From NCBI RefSeq assembly GCF_000332115.1, contig NC_020156.1, forward strand, positions 744,001 through 808,000: a DNA stretch of 64,000 nucleotides, written 5' to 3'. This DNA comes from Nonlabens dokdonensis DSW-6 (GTDB lineage: Bacteria > Bacteroidota > Bacteroidia > Flavobacteriales > Flavobacteriaceae). The notes under the pieces were generated by a model. It had not been told where the DNA came from and did not search any database. It worked only from the letters and a program-made list of their open reading frames with translations. Positions 16,687 to 25,970 of this stretch are shown in pieces (positions within the stretch are counted from its first letter, which is position 1; every line of letters begins with the position of its first letter). The position numbers were made by a program, and so were the translations under genes.

Positions 16687-16746
16687 AAAACTCGTGTTTG
16701 TCATTTTTTGCAGCACGTAATTCCAAAACTCTAATAATCAAATGCT

Positions 16747-19700
16747 ATGCTGAATAAGAGCATTAAATTTCTCATAGAAAACAAACTTGTTGCCGTTCTA
16801 CTACTCGCCCTATTTGTGGGTTGGGGCGTGGTCAACGCACCCTTTAATTGGGAAACAGGCTTTTTGCCTACAGACCCAGTATCCGTTGATGCCATACCTG
16901 ATATTGGCGAGAACCAACAAATTGTTTTTACCAAGTGGCAAGGTCGCTCGCCACAGGATATTGAAGACCAAATTACCTATCCGCTAACCACTTCGCTTCT
17001 GGGCATACCAGGCGTGAAAACCATCCGTAGTTCTTCTATGTTTGGATTTTCCAGCATCTATATCATTTTTGAAGAAGACATCGAGTTCTATTGGTCGCGC
17101 AGTCGCATACTCGAAAAACTGAACTCACTTCCTGCAAACCTTTTGCCCGATGGTGTCAATCCATCACTTGGGCCAGATGCTACAGGACTCGGACAGATAT
17201 TTTGGTACACGCTGGAAGGTCGTGATAAAGACGGAAACGTAACTGGTGGTTGGGATTTACAGGAATTGCGTAGCATTCAGGATTATTATGTGAAATACGG
17301 ATTGTCATCTGCAAGCGGTGTTTCTGAAGTGGCTTCCATAGGTGGCTATGTTCAGGAATATCAAGTGGATATCGACCCAGAAAAAATGCGCCAATACAAC
17401 GTGAGTATGGGCGATGTGGTCAAGGCCGTCAAGCAAAGCAATCAAGACATAGGCGCACAAACGCTCGAAATCAATCAAGCGGAATATCTCGTGCGCGGAT
17501 TGGGCTACGTGAAGTCCATTTCAGATATCGAAGATGCCGTGGTAGATTCTGAAAACTTTACTTCTATCCGTATCAAAGACGTAGCAAACGTTCACTTGGG
17601 ACCAGCGACAAGACGTGGCATTCTCGATAAGGAAGGTGCCGAAGTTGTAGGTGGTGTTGTAGTCGCTCGCTATGGTGCAAATCCGCTGGAAGTCATCAAT
17701 AATGTCAAAGCACAAATCGCCGAAATAAGCTCTGGACTTCCAACAAAAACTTTGAAAGATGGGCGCACTTCGCAAGTAACCATCGTGCCATTTTACGACC
17801 GTACCGAACTCATTCAGGAAACTTTGGGCACACTCAACGAAGCTTTGACTTTGGAAATCTTGATTACCATTTTAGTTATTATCATTATGGTGTTCAATCT
17901 ACGTGCATCCATCCTTATTTCAGGATTATTGCCCGTGGCCGTCTTGATGGTTTTTATCACGATGAAGCTCTTTAATGTAGATGCAAACATCGTCGCACTT
18001 TCTGGTATCGCCATTGCCATCGGAACTATGGTGGACGTGGGCGTGATACTCGCCGAAAATATGATACGGCACTTGGAAGATGAAAAGTTGCGGCTTAATG
18101 AAAACGGTAAGGAATACACCACAAACGAAATCATCTACAACGCAACTGCAGAAGTTTCTGGTGCTATTCTAACGGCAGTTTTAACGACAATCATCAGTTT
18201 TCTGCCTGTATTCACAATGATTGGTGCCGAAGGAAAACTGTTCCGCCCGCTTGCTTTTACCAAAACAATGGCACTCACGGCATCACTCATCATTGCGCTA
18301 TTTCTCATTCCACCCATTGCGGCATTCCTGTTCCGCAAGACGAGTGTACGAGAACGTACACAGTACGCCATCAATGGTTTACTTATTTTGTTAGGAATTC
18401 TCGCCATCGTTTACGGCTTTTGGCTGGGGCTTATTCTTATTGCCTTTGCTACAACATCATTTTTAAAGATGCGTGGTGCGCTTTCGCGAAAGCGTAAGAA
18501 TCTATATGACATCATCATTTCATCGGTTGCCATCGTATTCTTGCTCGCTACCTACTGGCGACCTTTGGGCTTTGACCGAAGCATCGTGATGAACCTAATA
18601 TTTGTTTCCATTATCTGTTTTGGACTGCTTGGTGCGTTCTCAATTTTCAGGATTTACTATGAACGTATTTTGAAATGGGCACTTCAGAACCGATATCTAT
18701 TCTTAATTGTTCCGGCTACGGTGCTCACGTTGGGTATCATTATTATGCGAAACACAGGCAAAGAGTTTATGCCAGCGCTGAATGAAGGTTCATTCTTGCT
18801 GATGCCTACATCCTTACCACACGCAGGTGTTGAAGAAAACAAACGTGTGTTGCAACAGCTCGATATGGCGGTGGCGAGCATTCCTGAAATCGAAACTGTG
18901 GTGGGAAAAGCTGGAAGAACGGAAAGCGCACTCGACCCAGCACCACTCTCGATGTATGAGAATGTCATTCAGTATAAATCTGAATATATGCGGAATAGTT
19001 CTGGCGAGCGACAACGCTATAAGGTCAATGACGATGGATTGTTTGTACTGAAGAATAACAAATTCATTATCAACCCAAATAATGAGATAGATGAAGACGT
19101 CAACTATGCCGAAACATCGCTCAAAACGACTGCCACACGCAAAGAGTTGATTGAAGATGACGATGGCGAATACTATCGAAACTGGCGACCGGACATCAAG
19201 AGTCCTGATGATATTTGGAACGAGATTGTACGAGTGACCAAGTTGCCAGGCGTGACATCTGCACCCAAGTTGCAACCCATCGAAACCCGATTGGTAATGC
19301 TACAAACGGGAATGCGGGCACCTATGGGCATCAAGGTAAAAGGACCCGATTTAAAGTCCATAGAAAACTTTGGACTGGAATTGGAAGACATCTTGAAACA
19401 AGCTGAAGGCGTCAAGGAACAAGCTGTTTTTGCAGACCGAATCGTGGGCAAGCCCTACTTGCTTATTGATATTAAGCGAGACCAATTGGCTCGATATGGC
19501 ATATCCATTATAGATGTTCAGGAAATCCTGCAAGTAGCCGTGGGCGGAATGCCACTCACGCAAACCGTGGAAGGTCGGGAACGTTATGCCGTGCGCGTGC
19601 GTTATCCAAGAGAATTACGGGCAAATCCAGACGACCTTAAAAATATCTACGTTCCTGTAGAAAAAGGCAGTCCTGTACCGCTGGGCGAATTGGTCGAAAT

Positions 19701-20499
19701 TCGATACGAGCAAGGACCACAAGTCATTAAGAGTGAAGACACATTTCTAATTGGCTACGTGCTGTTTGACAAACTCGACGGCTTTGCCGAAGTAGATGTG
19801 GTAGAAAATGCTCAAGCGCTGATTCAACAAAATATTGATAACGGTTCGCTGGTCGTACCACAAGGTGTTAGCTATCGCTTTACGGGTACTTATGAAAATC
19901 AGTTGCGGGCAGAGAAAACCTTATCGGTTGTCGTACCACTCTGTTTGCTGGTTATTTTCTTGATTTTGTATTTCCAATTCAGGTCGGTTTCTACATCGCT
20001 TATGGTGTTTACTGCCATCGCCGTGGCCTTTGCAGGTGGTTTCATTATGATATGGCTTTATGGTCAGGAATGGTTTTTCAACTTCGGCTTTTTCGGCGAA
20101 AATCTGCGGGATTTGTTCAATATGAAAACTATCAATTTAAGTGTGGCCGTTTGGGTAGGTTTTATTGCCCTTTTCGGGATCGCAACGGATGATGGTGTAG
20201 TAATGGCCACCTATTTAGACCAATCTTTTAAAAGCAACGAACCAGACAATAAAAAGGGCATTCGTCTCGCCACTTTGGAAGCCGCAGGTAAACGTATTCG
20301 TCCGTGTTTGATGACTACTGTAACTACGGTGTTGGCATTACTTCCTGTACTCACATCCACAGGCAAGGGAAGCGATATAATGATACCGATGGCGATACCC
20401 ATTTTTGGCGGAATGATAATCGACGTTACGTCCTATTTTCTACTGCCAGTCCTATACAGTTGGAAAAAGGAATACCAACTTAAAAAAGCAAACAGATGA
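16747..20499 (+). CDS. cusA: CusA-type heavy-metal RND pump (Cu/Ag)
   Basis: This 1250-aa inner-membrane RND transporter pumps metal ions out of the periplasm using the proton gradient. TM4 carries IAIGTMVDVGVILAEN, the form seen in the monovalent (CusA) branch, not the DFGxxxD of CzcA. Methionines in LVMLQTGMRAPMGIKV match the Cu/Ag methionine pathway. It is longer than typical CusA (about 1050), with an extended periplasmic loop near residues 740-820 and a longer central linker. A palindrome copy encodes ALSRKRKN in that linker. It couples by ATGA overlap to the TolC-like gene. The adaptor gene is not adjacent; the adaptor at 31067 may serve it. Confidence 0.9.
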   Translation: MLNKSIKFLIENKLVAVLLLALFVGWGVVNAPFNWETGFLPTDPVSVDAIPDIGENQQIVFTKWQGRSPQDIEDQITYPLTTSLLGIPGVKTIRSSSMFGFSSIYIIFEEDIEFYWSRSRILEKLNSLPANLLPDGVNPSLGPDATGLGQIFWYTLEGRDKDGNVTGGWDLQELRSIQDYYVKYGLSSASGVSEVASIGGYVQEYQVDIDPEKMRQYNVSMGDVVKAVKQSNQDIGAQTLEINQAEYLVRGLGYVKSISDIEDAVVDSENFTSIRIKDVANVHLGPATRRGILDKEGAEVVGGVVVARYGANPLEVINNVKAQIAEISSGLPTKTLKDGRTSQVTIVPFYDRTELIQETLGTLNEALTLEILITILVIIIMVFNLRASILISGLLPVAVLMVFITMKLFNVDANIVALSGIAIAIGTMVDVGVILAENMIRHLEDEKLRLNENGKEYTTNEIIYNATAEVSGAILTAVLTTIISFLPVFTMIGAEGKLFRPLAFTKTMALTASLIIALFLIPPIAAFLFRKTSVRERTQYAINGLLILLGILAIVYGFWLGLILIAFATTSFLKMRGALSRKRKNLYDIIISSVAIVFLLATYWRPLGFDRSIVMNLIFVSIICFGLLGAFSIFRIYYERILKWALQNRYLFLIVPATVLTLGIIIMRNTGKEFMPALNEGSFLLMPTSLPHAGVEENKRVLQQLDMAVASIPEIETVVGKAGRTESALDPAPLSMYENVIQYKSEYMRNSSGERQRYKVNDDGLFVLKNNKFIINPNNEIDEDVNYAETSLKTTATRKELIEDDDGEYYRNWRPDIKSPDDIWNEIVRVTKLPGVTSAPKLQPIETRLVMLQTGMRAPMGIKVKGPDLKSIENFGLELEDILKQAEGVKEQAVFADRIVGKPYLLIDIKRDQLARYGISIIDVQEILQVAVGGMPLTQTVEGRERYAVRVRYPRELRANPDDLKNIYVPVEKGSPVPLGELVEIRYEQGPQVIKSEDTFLIGYVLFDKLDGFAEVDVVENAQALIQQNIDNGSLVVPQGVSYRFTGTYENQLRAEKTLSVVVPLCLLVIFLILYFQFRSVSTSLMVFTAIAVAFAGGFIMIWLYGQEWFFNFGFFGENLRDLFNMKTINLSVAVWVGFIALFGIATDDGVVMATYLDQSFKSNEPDNKKGIRLATLEAAGKRIRPCLMTTVTTVLALLPVLTSTGKGSDIMIPMAIPIFGGMIIDVTSYFLLPVLYSWKKEYQLKKANR

Positions 20500-21794
20500 A
20501 AAAATTAAAATATATACTCGTGTTTTTGTTTGTTTCCGCTGAAGTTCATACTGAGCGAAGACGAAGTGCGAAAGCCCGCCTGAACGCCTTGGTGATTTTA
20601 GCGTTGCTTCTTGTCGGAATCGGCGGGCAGGCGCAACAACTACAATCCTACATCCAAGAAGCTGAAGCGAACAATCCAGAAATTCAAGCTTTTGAACTGC
20701 GCTATAATATCGCCGAAGAAAAGGTAAACGAAGCCAACTGGATTCCCAATACCGAAGTAAGTGCTGGCTACTTTGTGAGCGAGCCTGAAACCAGAGTTGG
20801 CGCACAACGTGCACGGATAGGTGTAAAACAGATGTTGCCGTGGTTTGGTACTATTACCGCTCGTGAAAATTATGCCACCGCAATGGCAGATGCCGAATAT
20901 GTGGACATCACGATTGCAAAGCGCAAGCTCGCACTTTCGGTCGCACAATCCTATTATAGCCTGTATTCTATACGTGCCAAGCAAGCTGTGCTGGATGAAA
21001 ATATACAGCTTCTGGAAACCTACGAGCAACTTGCACTCACGTCTGTAGAAGTAGGAAAAGCGAGTGCCGTAGACGTGTTGCGACTTCAGATTAGACAAAA
21101 TGAATTACAACAACAACAGGAAGTGCTGGAAGAAGAATTTAGAGCAGAACAAACGGCTTTCAACAATTTACTCAACCGCGAATCAATGATGACTGTTGAC
21201 GTAGTTCCAGAAATGGAAATTCCGCAGGAAGACCCTTTTTATGACAATGAAGCGCTTGCACTCAACCCTGAACTGCTCAAATATGACAAACTTTATGAAT
21301 CGGTGGCACAATCTGAACTGCTCAACCAGCGTGAGAGTTTGCCTATGATTGGTTTTGGCGTGGATTATTTGCCCGTAACGGAACGCAGCGATGTCAACTT
21401 CAACGATAATGGGAAAGATGTATTGATGCCTATGGTGTCAGTTTCCATACCCATTTTCAACAACCGCTACAAATCCATTTCAAAACAAAATGAACTGCGA
21501 CAGCAAGAAATAGAGACCCAAAGGGAACAGCGATTGAATGTGCTGGAATCCGCTTTCGCGAAAGCGCAATCGCAACGCAACCAAGCTCGCATCGCTTACA
21601 ACACACAAGTCCGTAACCTGAAACAAGCCCAAGATGCCGAAGAAATTCTGGTAAAAAATTATGAAACTGGCACTATAGATTTTAATGATGTGCTGGACAT
21701 TCAGGAATTGCAGTTGAAGTTTCAAATGAATCAAATTGAGTCGGTACAACGGTACTATGTGCAATCGGCCATTATTAACTATTTAATCAACTAG
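20496..21794 (+). CDS. TolC-family outer-membrane channel (CusC-like)
   Basis: This 432-aa protein has the paired long-helix pattern of TolC-type channels. It starts 4 bp inside cusA and should form the outer-membrane duct of the Cu/Ag pump. The N-terminus is odd: MKKLKYILVFLFVSAEVH is followed by a charged TERRRSAKARLN segment and then a second hydrophobic signal core (VILALLLVGIGG) ending at AQAQ-like residues. The charged part is encoded by a repeat-like insert (about 20528-20580). Translation from GTG 20592 would give a normal signal peptide, so the true start is uncertain. A palindrome copy at 21551-21566 encodes SAFAKAQ. Confidence 0.88.
   Translation: MKKLKYILVFLFVSAEVHTERRRSAKARLNALVILALLLVGIGGQAQQLQSYIQEAEANNPEIQAFELRYNIAEEKVNEANWIPNTEVSAGYFVSEPETRVGAQRARIGVKQMLPWFGTITARENYATAMADAEYVDITIAKRKLALSVAQSYYSLYSIRAKQAVLDENIQLLETYEQLALTSVEVGKASAVDVLRLQIRQNELQQQQEVLEEEFRAEQTAFNNLLNRESMMTVDVVPEMEIPQEDPFYDNEALALNPELLKYDKLYESVAQSELLNQRESLPMIGFGVDYLPVTERSDVNFNDNGKDVLMPMVSVSIPIFNNRYKSISKQNELRQQEIETQREQRLNVLESAFAKAQSQRNQARIAYNTQVRNLKQAQDAEEILVKNYETGTIDFNDVLDIQELQLKFQMNQIESVQRYYVQSAIINYLIN
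20528..20580 (+). repeat. REP-like segment inside the signal region of the TolC-type gene
   Basis: The segment contains CATACTGAGCGAAGACGAAG, close to the CACTGAGCG-AGTCGAAGTG repeats common in Bacteroidota, and is translated as a charged stretch (VHTERRRSAKARLN) between two hydrophobic signal cores. A related piece (AGAGCGCAGTCGAAGGG) lies at about 36523-36540 at the junction of the RND-TolC fusion, again just after or within a signal-like segment. Confidence 0.5.
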
Positions 21795-21796
21795 TT

Positions 21797-22363
21797 ATGG
21801 TCAAGGATTTTTACATAAAAAATATGGTTTGTGATAGATGTATCAAGGTGCTCAAATCTGAAATTGAATCGCAGGGCATTGAACTAAAAGAAATTGAATT
21901 GGGACGTGTAAAACTTGACATCAAGAACGACGATGAGCGATATGCCTTTAAGGAAATTCTGAGTAATAACGGCTTCGCAATTATCGATTCTGCTGAGGAT
22001 ACACTAACTGAGCAGGTGAAAATTATTCTTATAAAAATGATGGAAAATCTACCCATCCAACTAAGCGACAAATTATCTAAGCACCTATCAGAAAAATTAC
22101 ATCAAGACTATTCAAAAATCAGTAAGGTATTCTCATTCACACAAGGAAATACCATTGAAAAATACTTCATTAAACTGAAAATCGAAAAGGTCAAGGAACT
22201 CATACAAACACAGGAAAAGAATTTTACCGAGATAAGTCAACTATTGGATTATAGCCATATCAATCATTTGAGTAGACAATTTAAGACCGAAACAGGAATG
22301 AGCTTAACGACCTATAAAAAGCAACAGCAAAATTTTAGGAATTCATTAGACCAAATTTTATAG
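21797..22363 (+). CDS. HMA-like plus AraC-type HTH regulator
   Basis: This 188-aa protein combines an N-terminal HMA-like ferredoxin fold (about 1-70; CDRC metal-site motif in MVCDRCIKVL) with a C-terminal AraC/XylS helix-turn-helix (about 130-180; IEKVKELI, FTEISQLLDYSHINHLSRQFKTETG in two helices). It would sense copper directly and control the flanking genes. This direct fusion of a metallochaperone-like domain to an AraC domain differs from the usual CueR/CusR regulators. It lies 2 bp after the TolC gene and 69 bp before the multicopper oxidase gene. Confidence 0.8.
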   Translation: MVKDFYIKNMVCDRCIKVLKSEIESQGIELKEIELGRVKLDIKNDDERYAFKEILSNNGFAIIDSAEDTLTEQVKIILIKMMENLPIQLSDKLSKHLSEKLHQDYSKISKVFSFTQGNTIEKYFIKLKIEKVKELIQTQEKNFTEISQLLDYSHINHLSRQFKTETGMSLTTYKKQQQNFRNSLDQIL

Positions 22364-22405
22364 ATAAGAACCAAGATTATGACACAACTCGCTGAAAAAC
22401 AGCTT

Positions 22406-22413
22406 TAATTTTG
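22406..22413 (+). promoter_or_regulatory. Candidate Bacteroidota -7 element
   Basis: TAATTTTG fits the Bacteroidota TAnnTTTG -7 consensus 20 bp before the multicopper oxidase start. No clear TTG -33 box is seen at the right distance, so confidence is limited. Confidence 0.35.
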
Positions 22414-22432
22414 GTAAAAATTAAAAATAAAT

Positions 22433-24817
22433 ATGAAAAAACTACTAATATTTTTCTTAATACTATTTGGATTTGCAATGCAAGCACAAAAACCAGACAA
22501 TCCTTTTGTGGCCAACAAATCCGAAGAAAATGTTGATAATTGGCCAGAACGTGTCTATGATTTAACTATTGATTATGAGACTGTAAACTACACGGGTAAA
22601 GATGTAAAAGCGATGACCTTTAATGGTAGTATTCCTGGTCCAACTTTAGAATTTAATGAAGGGGAATTTGCTATTATTAACGTAACCAATAAAATGGATG
22701 TAGAAACATCTGTGCACTGGCACGGTTTAATACTTCCACATTTTTACGATGGTGTACCTTATCTAAATACACCACCTATTAAGCCAGGCGAAACTCAACA
22801 GTACAAATTTGCGCTCAAACAATCTGGAACTTATTGGTATCACTCACATACGGGATTGCAAGAGCAACGTGGTGTTTATGGCTCAATTCAAATCAATCCT
22901 AAAGAGACCACATTAGAGTATGATAAAGATTTGGTACTCGTACTTTCGGACTGGATGGATGAAAATCCTAAAACACAACTCCGTAACTTAAAACGAGGTA
23001 ATGAATGGTACCTCATTAAGAAAAATCAAGTACAAAGTTGGGATAAAGTAATCGCCAGAGGTGCTGTTGGAGCTAAGTTGAAAATGATGTGGCAACGTAT
23101 GCCAGATATGGCTATACTTGACAATTACTACGATTATTTTTTTATAAATGGAAAACCTGAACAGAACTATACTGATTTTAAACCTGGTGAAAAGGTAAGG
23201 GTACGTTTTGTAAATGCAGCTGCTGCCACTTATTTCTGGCTTACATTCGGTGGCGAAGACCCTACGCTAGTAGCAGCGGATGGGTTAGATGTTGTTCCTG
23301 TACCACACAATAAAACATTAATCGGAGTTGCCGAAACATATGACTTTATAGTAACTATTCCAGAAAGCGGAAAGCTGGAAATCCTTGCAACTTCACAAGA
23401 CGGTTCTGGTAAAGCATCTACCTTTTTAGGAACAGGCAATACATTGAAAGCTCCAGAAGTTCCTAGACCTGATTTGATTAAACAGATGCAAGAGATGATG
23501 TCAATGGATATGAAAATGGGAGCCCCAGCAGTTAAGTTCAACCCTTCAAAAAATGATAGTATTGAAAAAATGAAGAAATACGCAATGAAGATGGATGGAA
23601 TGCAAATGGATGGAATGAATATGAAAGATGACAAAATGCAGATGGATGGGATGCAGAAAGATAAAGATTCCATCAAAATGAAAGACAACGGTATGGCTCA
23701 TCAGGATATGAAAATGAAGGAAGATAAGATGCAAATGGATGGTGGAATGAAAATGGGCTATATGGTTCCAAAAGACAAAGTGATAGGTGATAATATGAAA
23801 ACAGGTGGTAATCCTGAATTTAATTATCACTATTTAAAAGCGCCAGAAAGTACCGAATTTGACGAAGACAGACCTACACGTGAGATGCTATTTAACCTAA
23901 CTGGTAATATGAACCGATATGTATGGTCAATAAACGGAGTACCACTTTCAGAAACCGATAAAATAAAAATCAATCAGGGAGAAGTTGTACGAATAACGCT
24001 TAACAATATGACAATGATGCACCACCCAATGCATCTACACGGACACTTTTTTAGGGTACTTAATGAAAATGGTGAGCGCAGTCCATTAAAACACACGGTT
24101 AATGTTGCACCGATGCAAAAGGTAGTCATTGAGTTTGCTGCGGATGAAAAGGGTGATTGGTATTTTCATTGTCACGTTCTATATCATGTAAACAGTGGTA
24201 TGGCTAGAATTTTTAGCTACGATACACCACGAGATGAACGATTAGAAGGATATCCTTTGACCAATCTTACCAATGAGGCAAATCATATGTTCACTTGGGG
24301 AGAAGTCACTGGGGCAAGCCATATGACAGAATTATATTATACGGCAACGAACATTCGTAATCAGTTTACCTTAAGAGGAGAATATGGCTGGAATGAAAAT
24401 TTAGAAGCAGAGTTTACATACGAGCGTTGGCTCAATAGTTATTTCAGGGTTTTTGGAGGCGTAAATGTTGAAAACGAAGGCGTGGATAGCCTTGAAGAAA
24501 TATCTACCACAGGTGTCGTAGGTGTTCGTTATTTGCTTCCACTTCTAATCGATTCCGATTTACGGATTGATAACAAGTTACGTCCTACTATCTCTTTTGC
24601 GACAGCGACTATGATATTTAGAAATGTTGCTCTTTATGGTGAGTATGAATACCAAATGGATTTTGGTTGGGTAAATGATTTTGAAGAAGGGACTGATTTT
24701 GAAGAAGAAACGACTTGGCAAGTAGGCCTTGAATATGTACTGAGTAGAGATTTCTCTTTAATGGGAAGCTATGACAACCGTTTTGGATGGGGTGGCGGAC
24801 TTTCATTAAGATTTTAA
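22433..24817 (+). CDS. copA: Multicopper oxidase (CopA-type) with C-terminal CopB-like domain
   Basis: This 794-aa exported protein oxidises Cu(I) in the periplasm. It has a signal peptide (1-18) and the four copper-binding blocks: HWHG (95-98), WYHSH, HPMHLHGH (531-538) and HCHVLYHVNSGM (579-590). A Met/Asp/Lys-rich insert (about 355-445, repeats of MDGM/KMQMD) resembles copper-holding CopA repeats. After about residue 620 a beta-rich region (MFTWGEVTGASHMTELYYT onwards) resembles the outer-membrane copper protein CopB, so one polypeptide may join both functions. A DUF3347 gene follows after 30 bp. Confidence 0.88.
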   Translation: MKKLLIFFLILFGFAMQAQKPDNPFVANKSEENVDNWPERVYDLTIDYETVNYTGKDVKAMTFNGSIPGPTLEFNEGEFAIINVTNKMDVETSVHWHGLILPHFYDGVPYLNTPPIKPGETQQYKFALKQSGTYWYHSHTGLQEQRGVYGSIQINPKETTLEYDKDLVLVLSDWMDENPKTQLRNLKRGNEWYLIKKNQVQSWDKVIARGAVGAKLKMMWQRMPDMAILDNYYDYFFINGKPEQNYTDFKPGEKVRVRFVNAAAATYFWLTFGGEDPTLVAADGLDVVPVPHNKTLIGVAETYDFIVTIPESGKLEILATSQDGSGKASTFLGTGNTLKAPEVPRPDLIKQMQEMMSMDMKMGAPAVKFNPSKNDSIEKMKKYAMKMDGMQMDGMNMKDDKMQMDGMQKDKDSIKMKDNGMAHQDMKMKEDKMQMDGGMKMGYMVPKDKVIGDNMKTGGNPEFNYHYLKAPESTEFDEDRPTREMLFNLTGNMNRYVWSINGVPLSETDKIKINQGEVVRITLNNMTMMHHPMHLHGHFFRVLNENGERSPLKHTVNVAPMQKVVIEFAADEKGDWYFHCHVLYHVNSGMARIFSYDTPRDERLEGYPLTNLTNEANHMFTWGEVTGASHMTELYYTATNIRNQFTLRGEYGWNENLEAEFTYERWLNSYFRVFGGVNVENEGVDSLEEISTTGVVGVRYLLPLLIDSDLRIDNKLRPTISFATATMIFRNVALYGEYEYQMDFGWVNDFEEGTDFEEETTWQVGLEYVLSRDFSLMGSYDNRFGWGGGLSLRF

Positions 24818-24847
24818 AACAATAATTAACTTAAATAAACAACAAAG

Positions 24848-25438
24848 ATGAAAAAAGTAAAAAGAACACTAGGTATGATGGCACTTGCTGCTACAACGGT
24901 ACTAACGGTTTCCTGCAAAGATGTAAACAAGAACGAACCGGCTGCACCTATGAGTAATGAGATGCATCAAGAGTCTATGGATGACAAAGACGATATGGCG
25001 ATGAATGACAACCAAGATGCAAAAGCAGAAGCAATCTTGAATGACTATTTCAACTTAAAAGATGCGTTAGTAGGAGACGATAATGATAAGGCGAAAGAAT
25101 TGGGAAATACATTGGCTCAATCTCTTAAATCTTTTGACGCATCAAACTATTCTGATAATGAAACATCAGAATTAAATGACATTATCGAAGATGCCACAGA
25201 ACACGCAGAACACATTTCAGAAAGTGATATCAAGCATCAGCGTGAACATTTTAAGATATTAAGTAAGGATGTAACCGATATGGTGGCAATTACTGGTACA
25301 AAGACTAAACTTTACGAGCAATTTTGCCCTATGTACGATGGTGGTACAGCGTGGTTGAGCAAAGAAGAAAATGTATTGAATCCCTATTATGGAAGTTCAA
25401 TGTTGAGATGTGGTAAAGTACAGCGAGAAATCAACTAA
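24848..25438 (+). CDS. DUF3347 lipoprotein
   Basis: This 196-aa protein has a lipoprotein signal (TVLTVSC), a Met/Asp-rich linker and a DUF3347 domain ending [10 protein letters not shown]...[24 protein letters not shown]3347 carries conserved Cys/Met (CPM and MLRCG) and recurs with copper-efflux genes. The same domain is fused to the adaptor at 31067. It is probably a periplasmic Cu-binding or copper-delivery protein. The next gene starts at the base after its stop. Confidence 0.82.
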   Translation: MKKVKRTLGMMALAATTVLTVSCKDVNKNEPAAPMSNEMHQESMDDKDDMAMNDNQDAKAEAILNDYFNLKDALVGDDNDKAKELGNTLAQSLKSFDASNYSDNETSELNDIIEDATEHAEHISESDIKHQREHFKILSKDVTDMVAITGTKTKLYEQFCPMYDGGTAWLSKEENVLNPYYGSSMLRCGKVQREIN

Positions 25439-25888
25439 TTGAAGTATTTAAAAATCATAGCGTGGCTTTCACTTGTGGCATTGGTAGTGATCCAGCTCTT
25501 TCCAGTAACCTTGAACGAGAGCGATACTGTACCACAAAATGATTTTATGATAATAAATCAAGTACCTGCAACGATTAAAAATCAGTTGCAGGTTTCTTGC
25601 TATGATTGCCATAGCAACAATACAGAGTATCCGTGGTACAGCAAGATACAGCCTGCCGCTTGGTATCTGGAGGACCACATACAGGAAGGAAAGGATGAAC
25701 TTAATTTTAATGAATGGGACACCTATTCCAGCCGAAGGAAAAACAGCAAGTTGCGTTCTATTATAAAACAAATAGAAAGCGGCGAAATGCCGATGGATAG
25801 TTACGAGCTCATTCACGGTGATGCGCGAATGGACAGTACCGCAGTAAAAGAAATTATAGGCTATATGGATAGCTTAAGAGAAGATTAA
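25439..25888 (+). CDS. Heme-binding domain protein
   Basis: The TTG start at 25439 directly follows the previous stop. The 149-aa product has an N-terminal hydrophobic signal/anchor, one c-type heme motif (CYDCHS) and the YPWYSKIQPAAWYLEDHI signature of the Bacteroidota heme-binding (Haem_bd) family. It is likely exported and may transfer electrons in the copper-handling chain, possibly to the multicopper oxidase. That link is inferred from position. Confidence 0.78.
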   Translation: MKYLKIIAWLSLVALVVIQLFPVTLNESDTVPQNDFMIINQVPATIKNQLQVSCYDCHSNNTEYPWYSKIQPAAWYLEDHIQEGKDELNFNEWDTYSSRRKNSKLRSIIKQIESGEMPMDSYELIHGDARMDSTAVKEIIGYMDSLRED

Positions 25889-25890
25889 GT

Positions 25891-25948
25891 CCTGATACGG
25901 GAAAAGTAATTTTCATTGATGGTTGGTTAGAACCTTTCTCGTATCAGG
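25891..25948. repeat. Inverted repeat between heme protein and channel genes
   Basis: CCTGATACGGGAAAAG (25891-25906) is nearly complementary to CTTTCTCGTATCAGG (25934-25948). It starts 3 bp after the heme-protein stop and ends 22 bp before the channel start. It may act as terminator, attenuator or binding site. Confidence 0.5.
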
Positions 25949-25970
25949 CACAAATACAGTAATTATAAAA

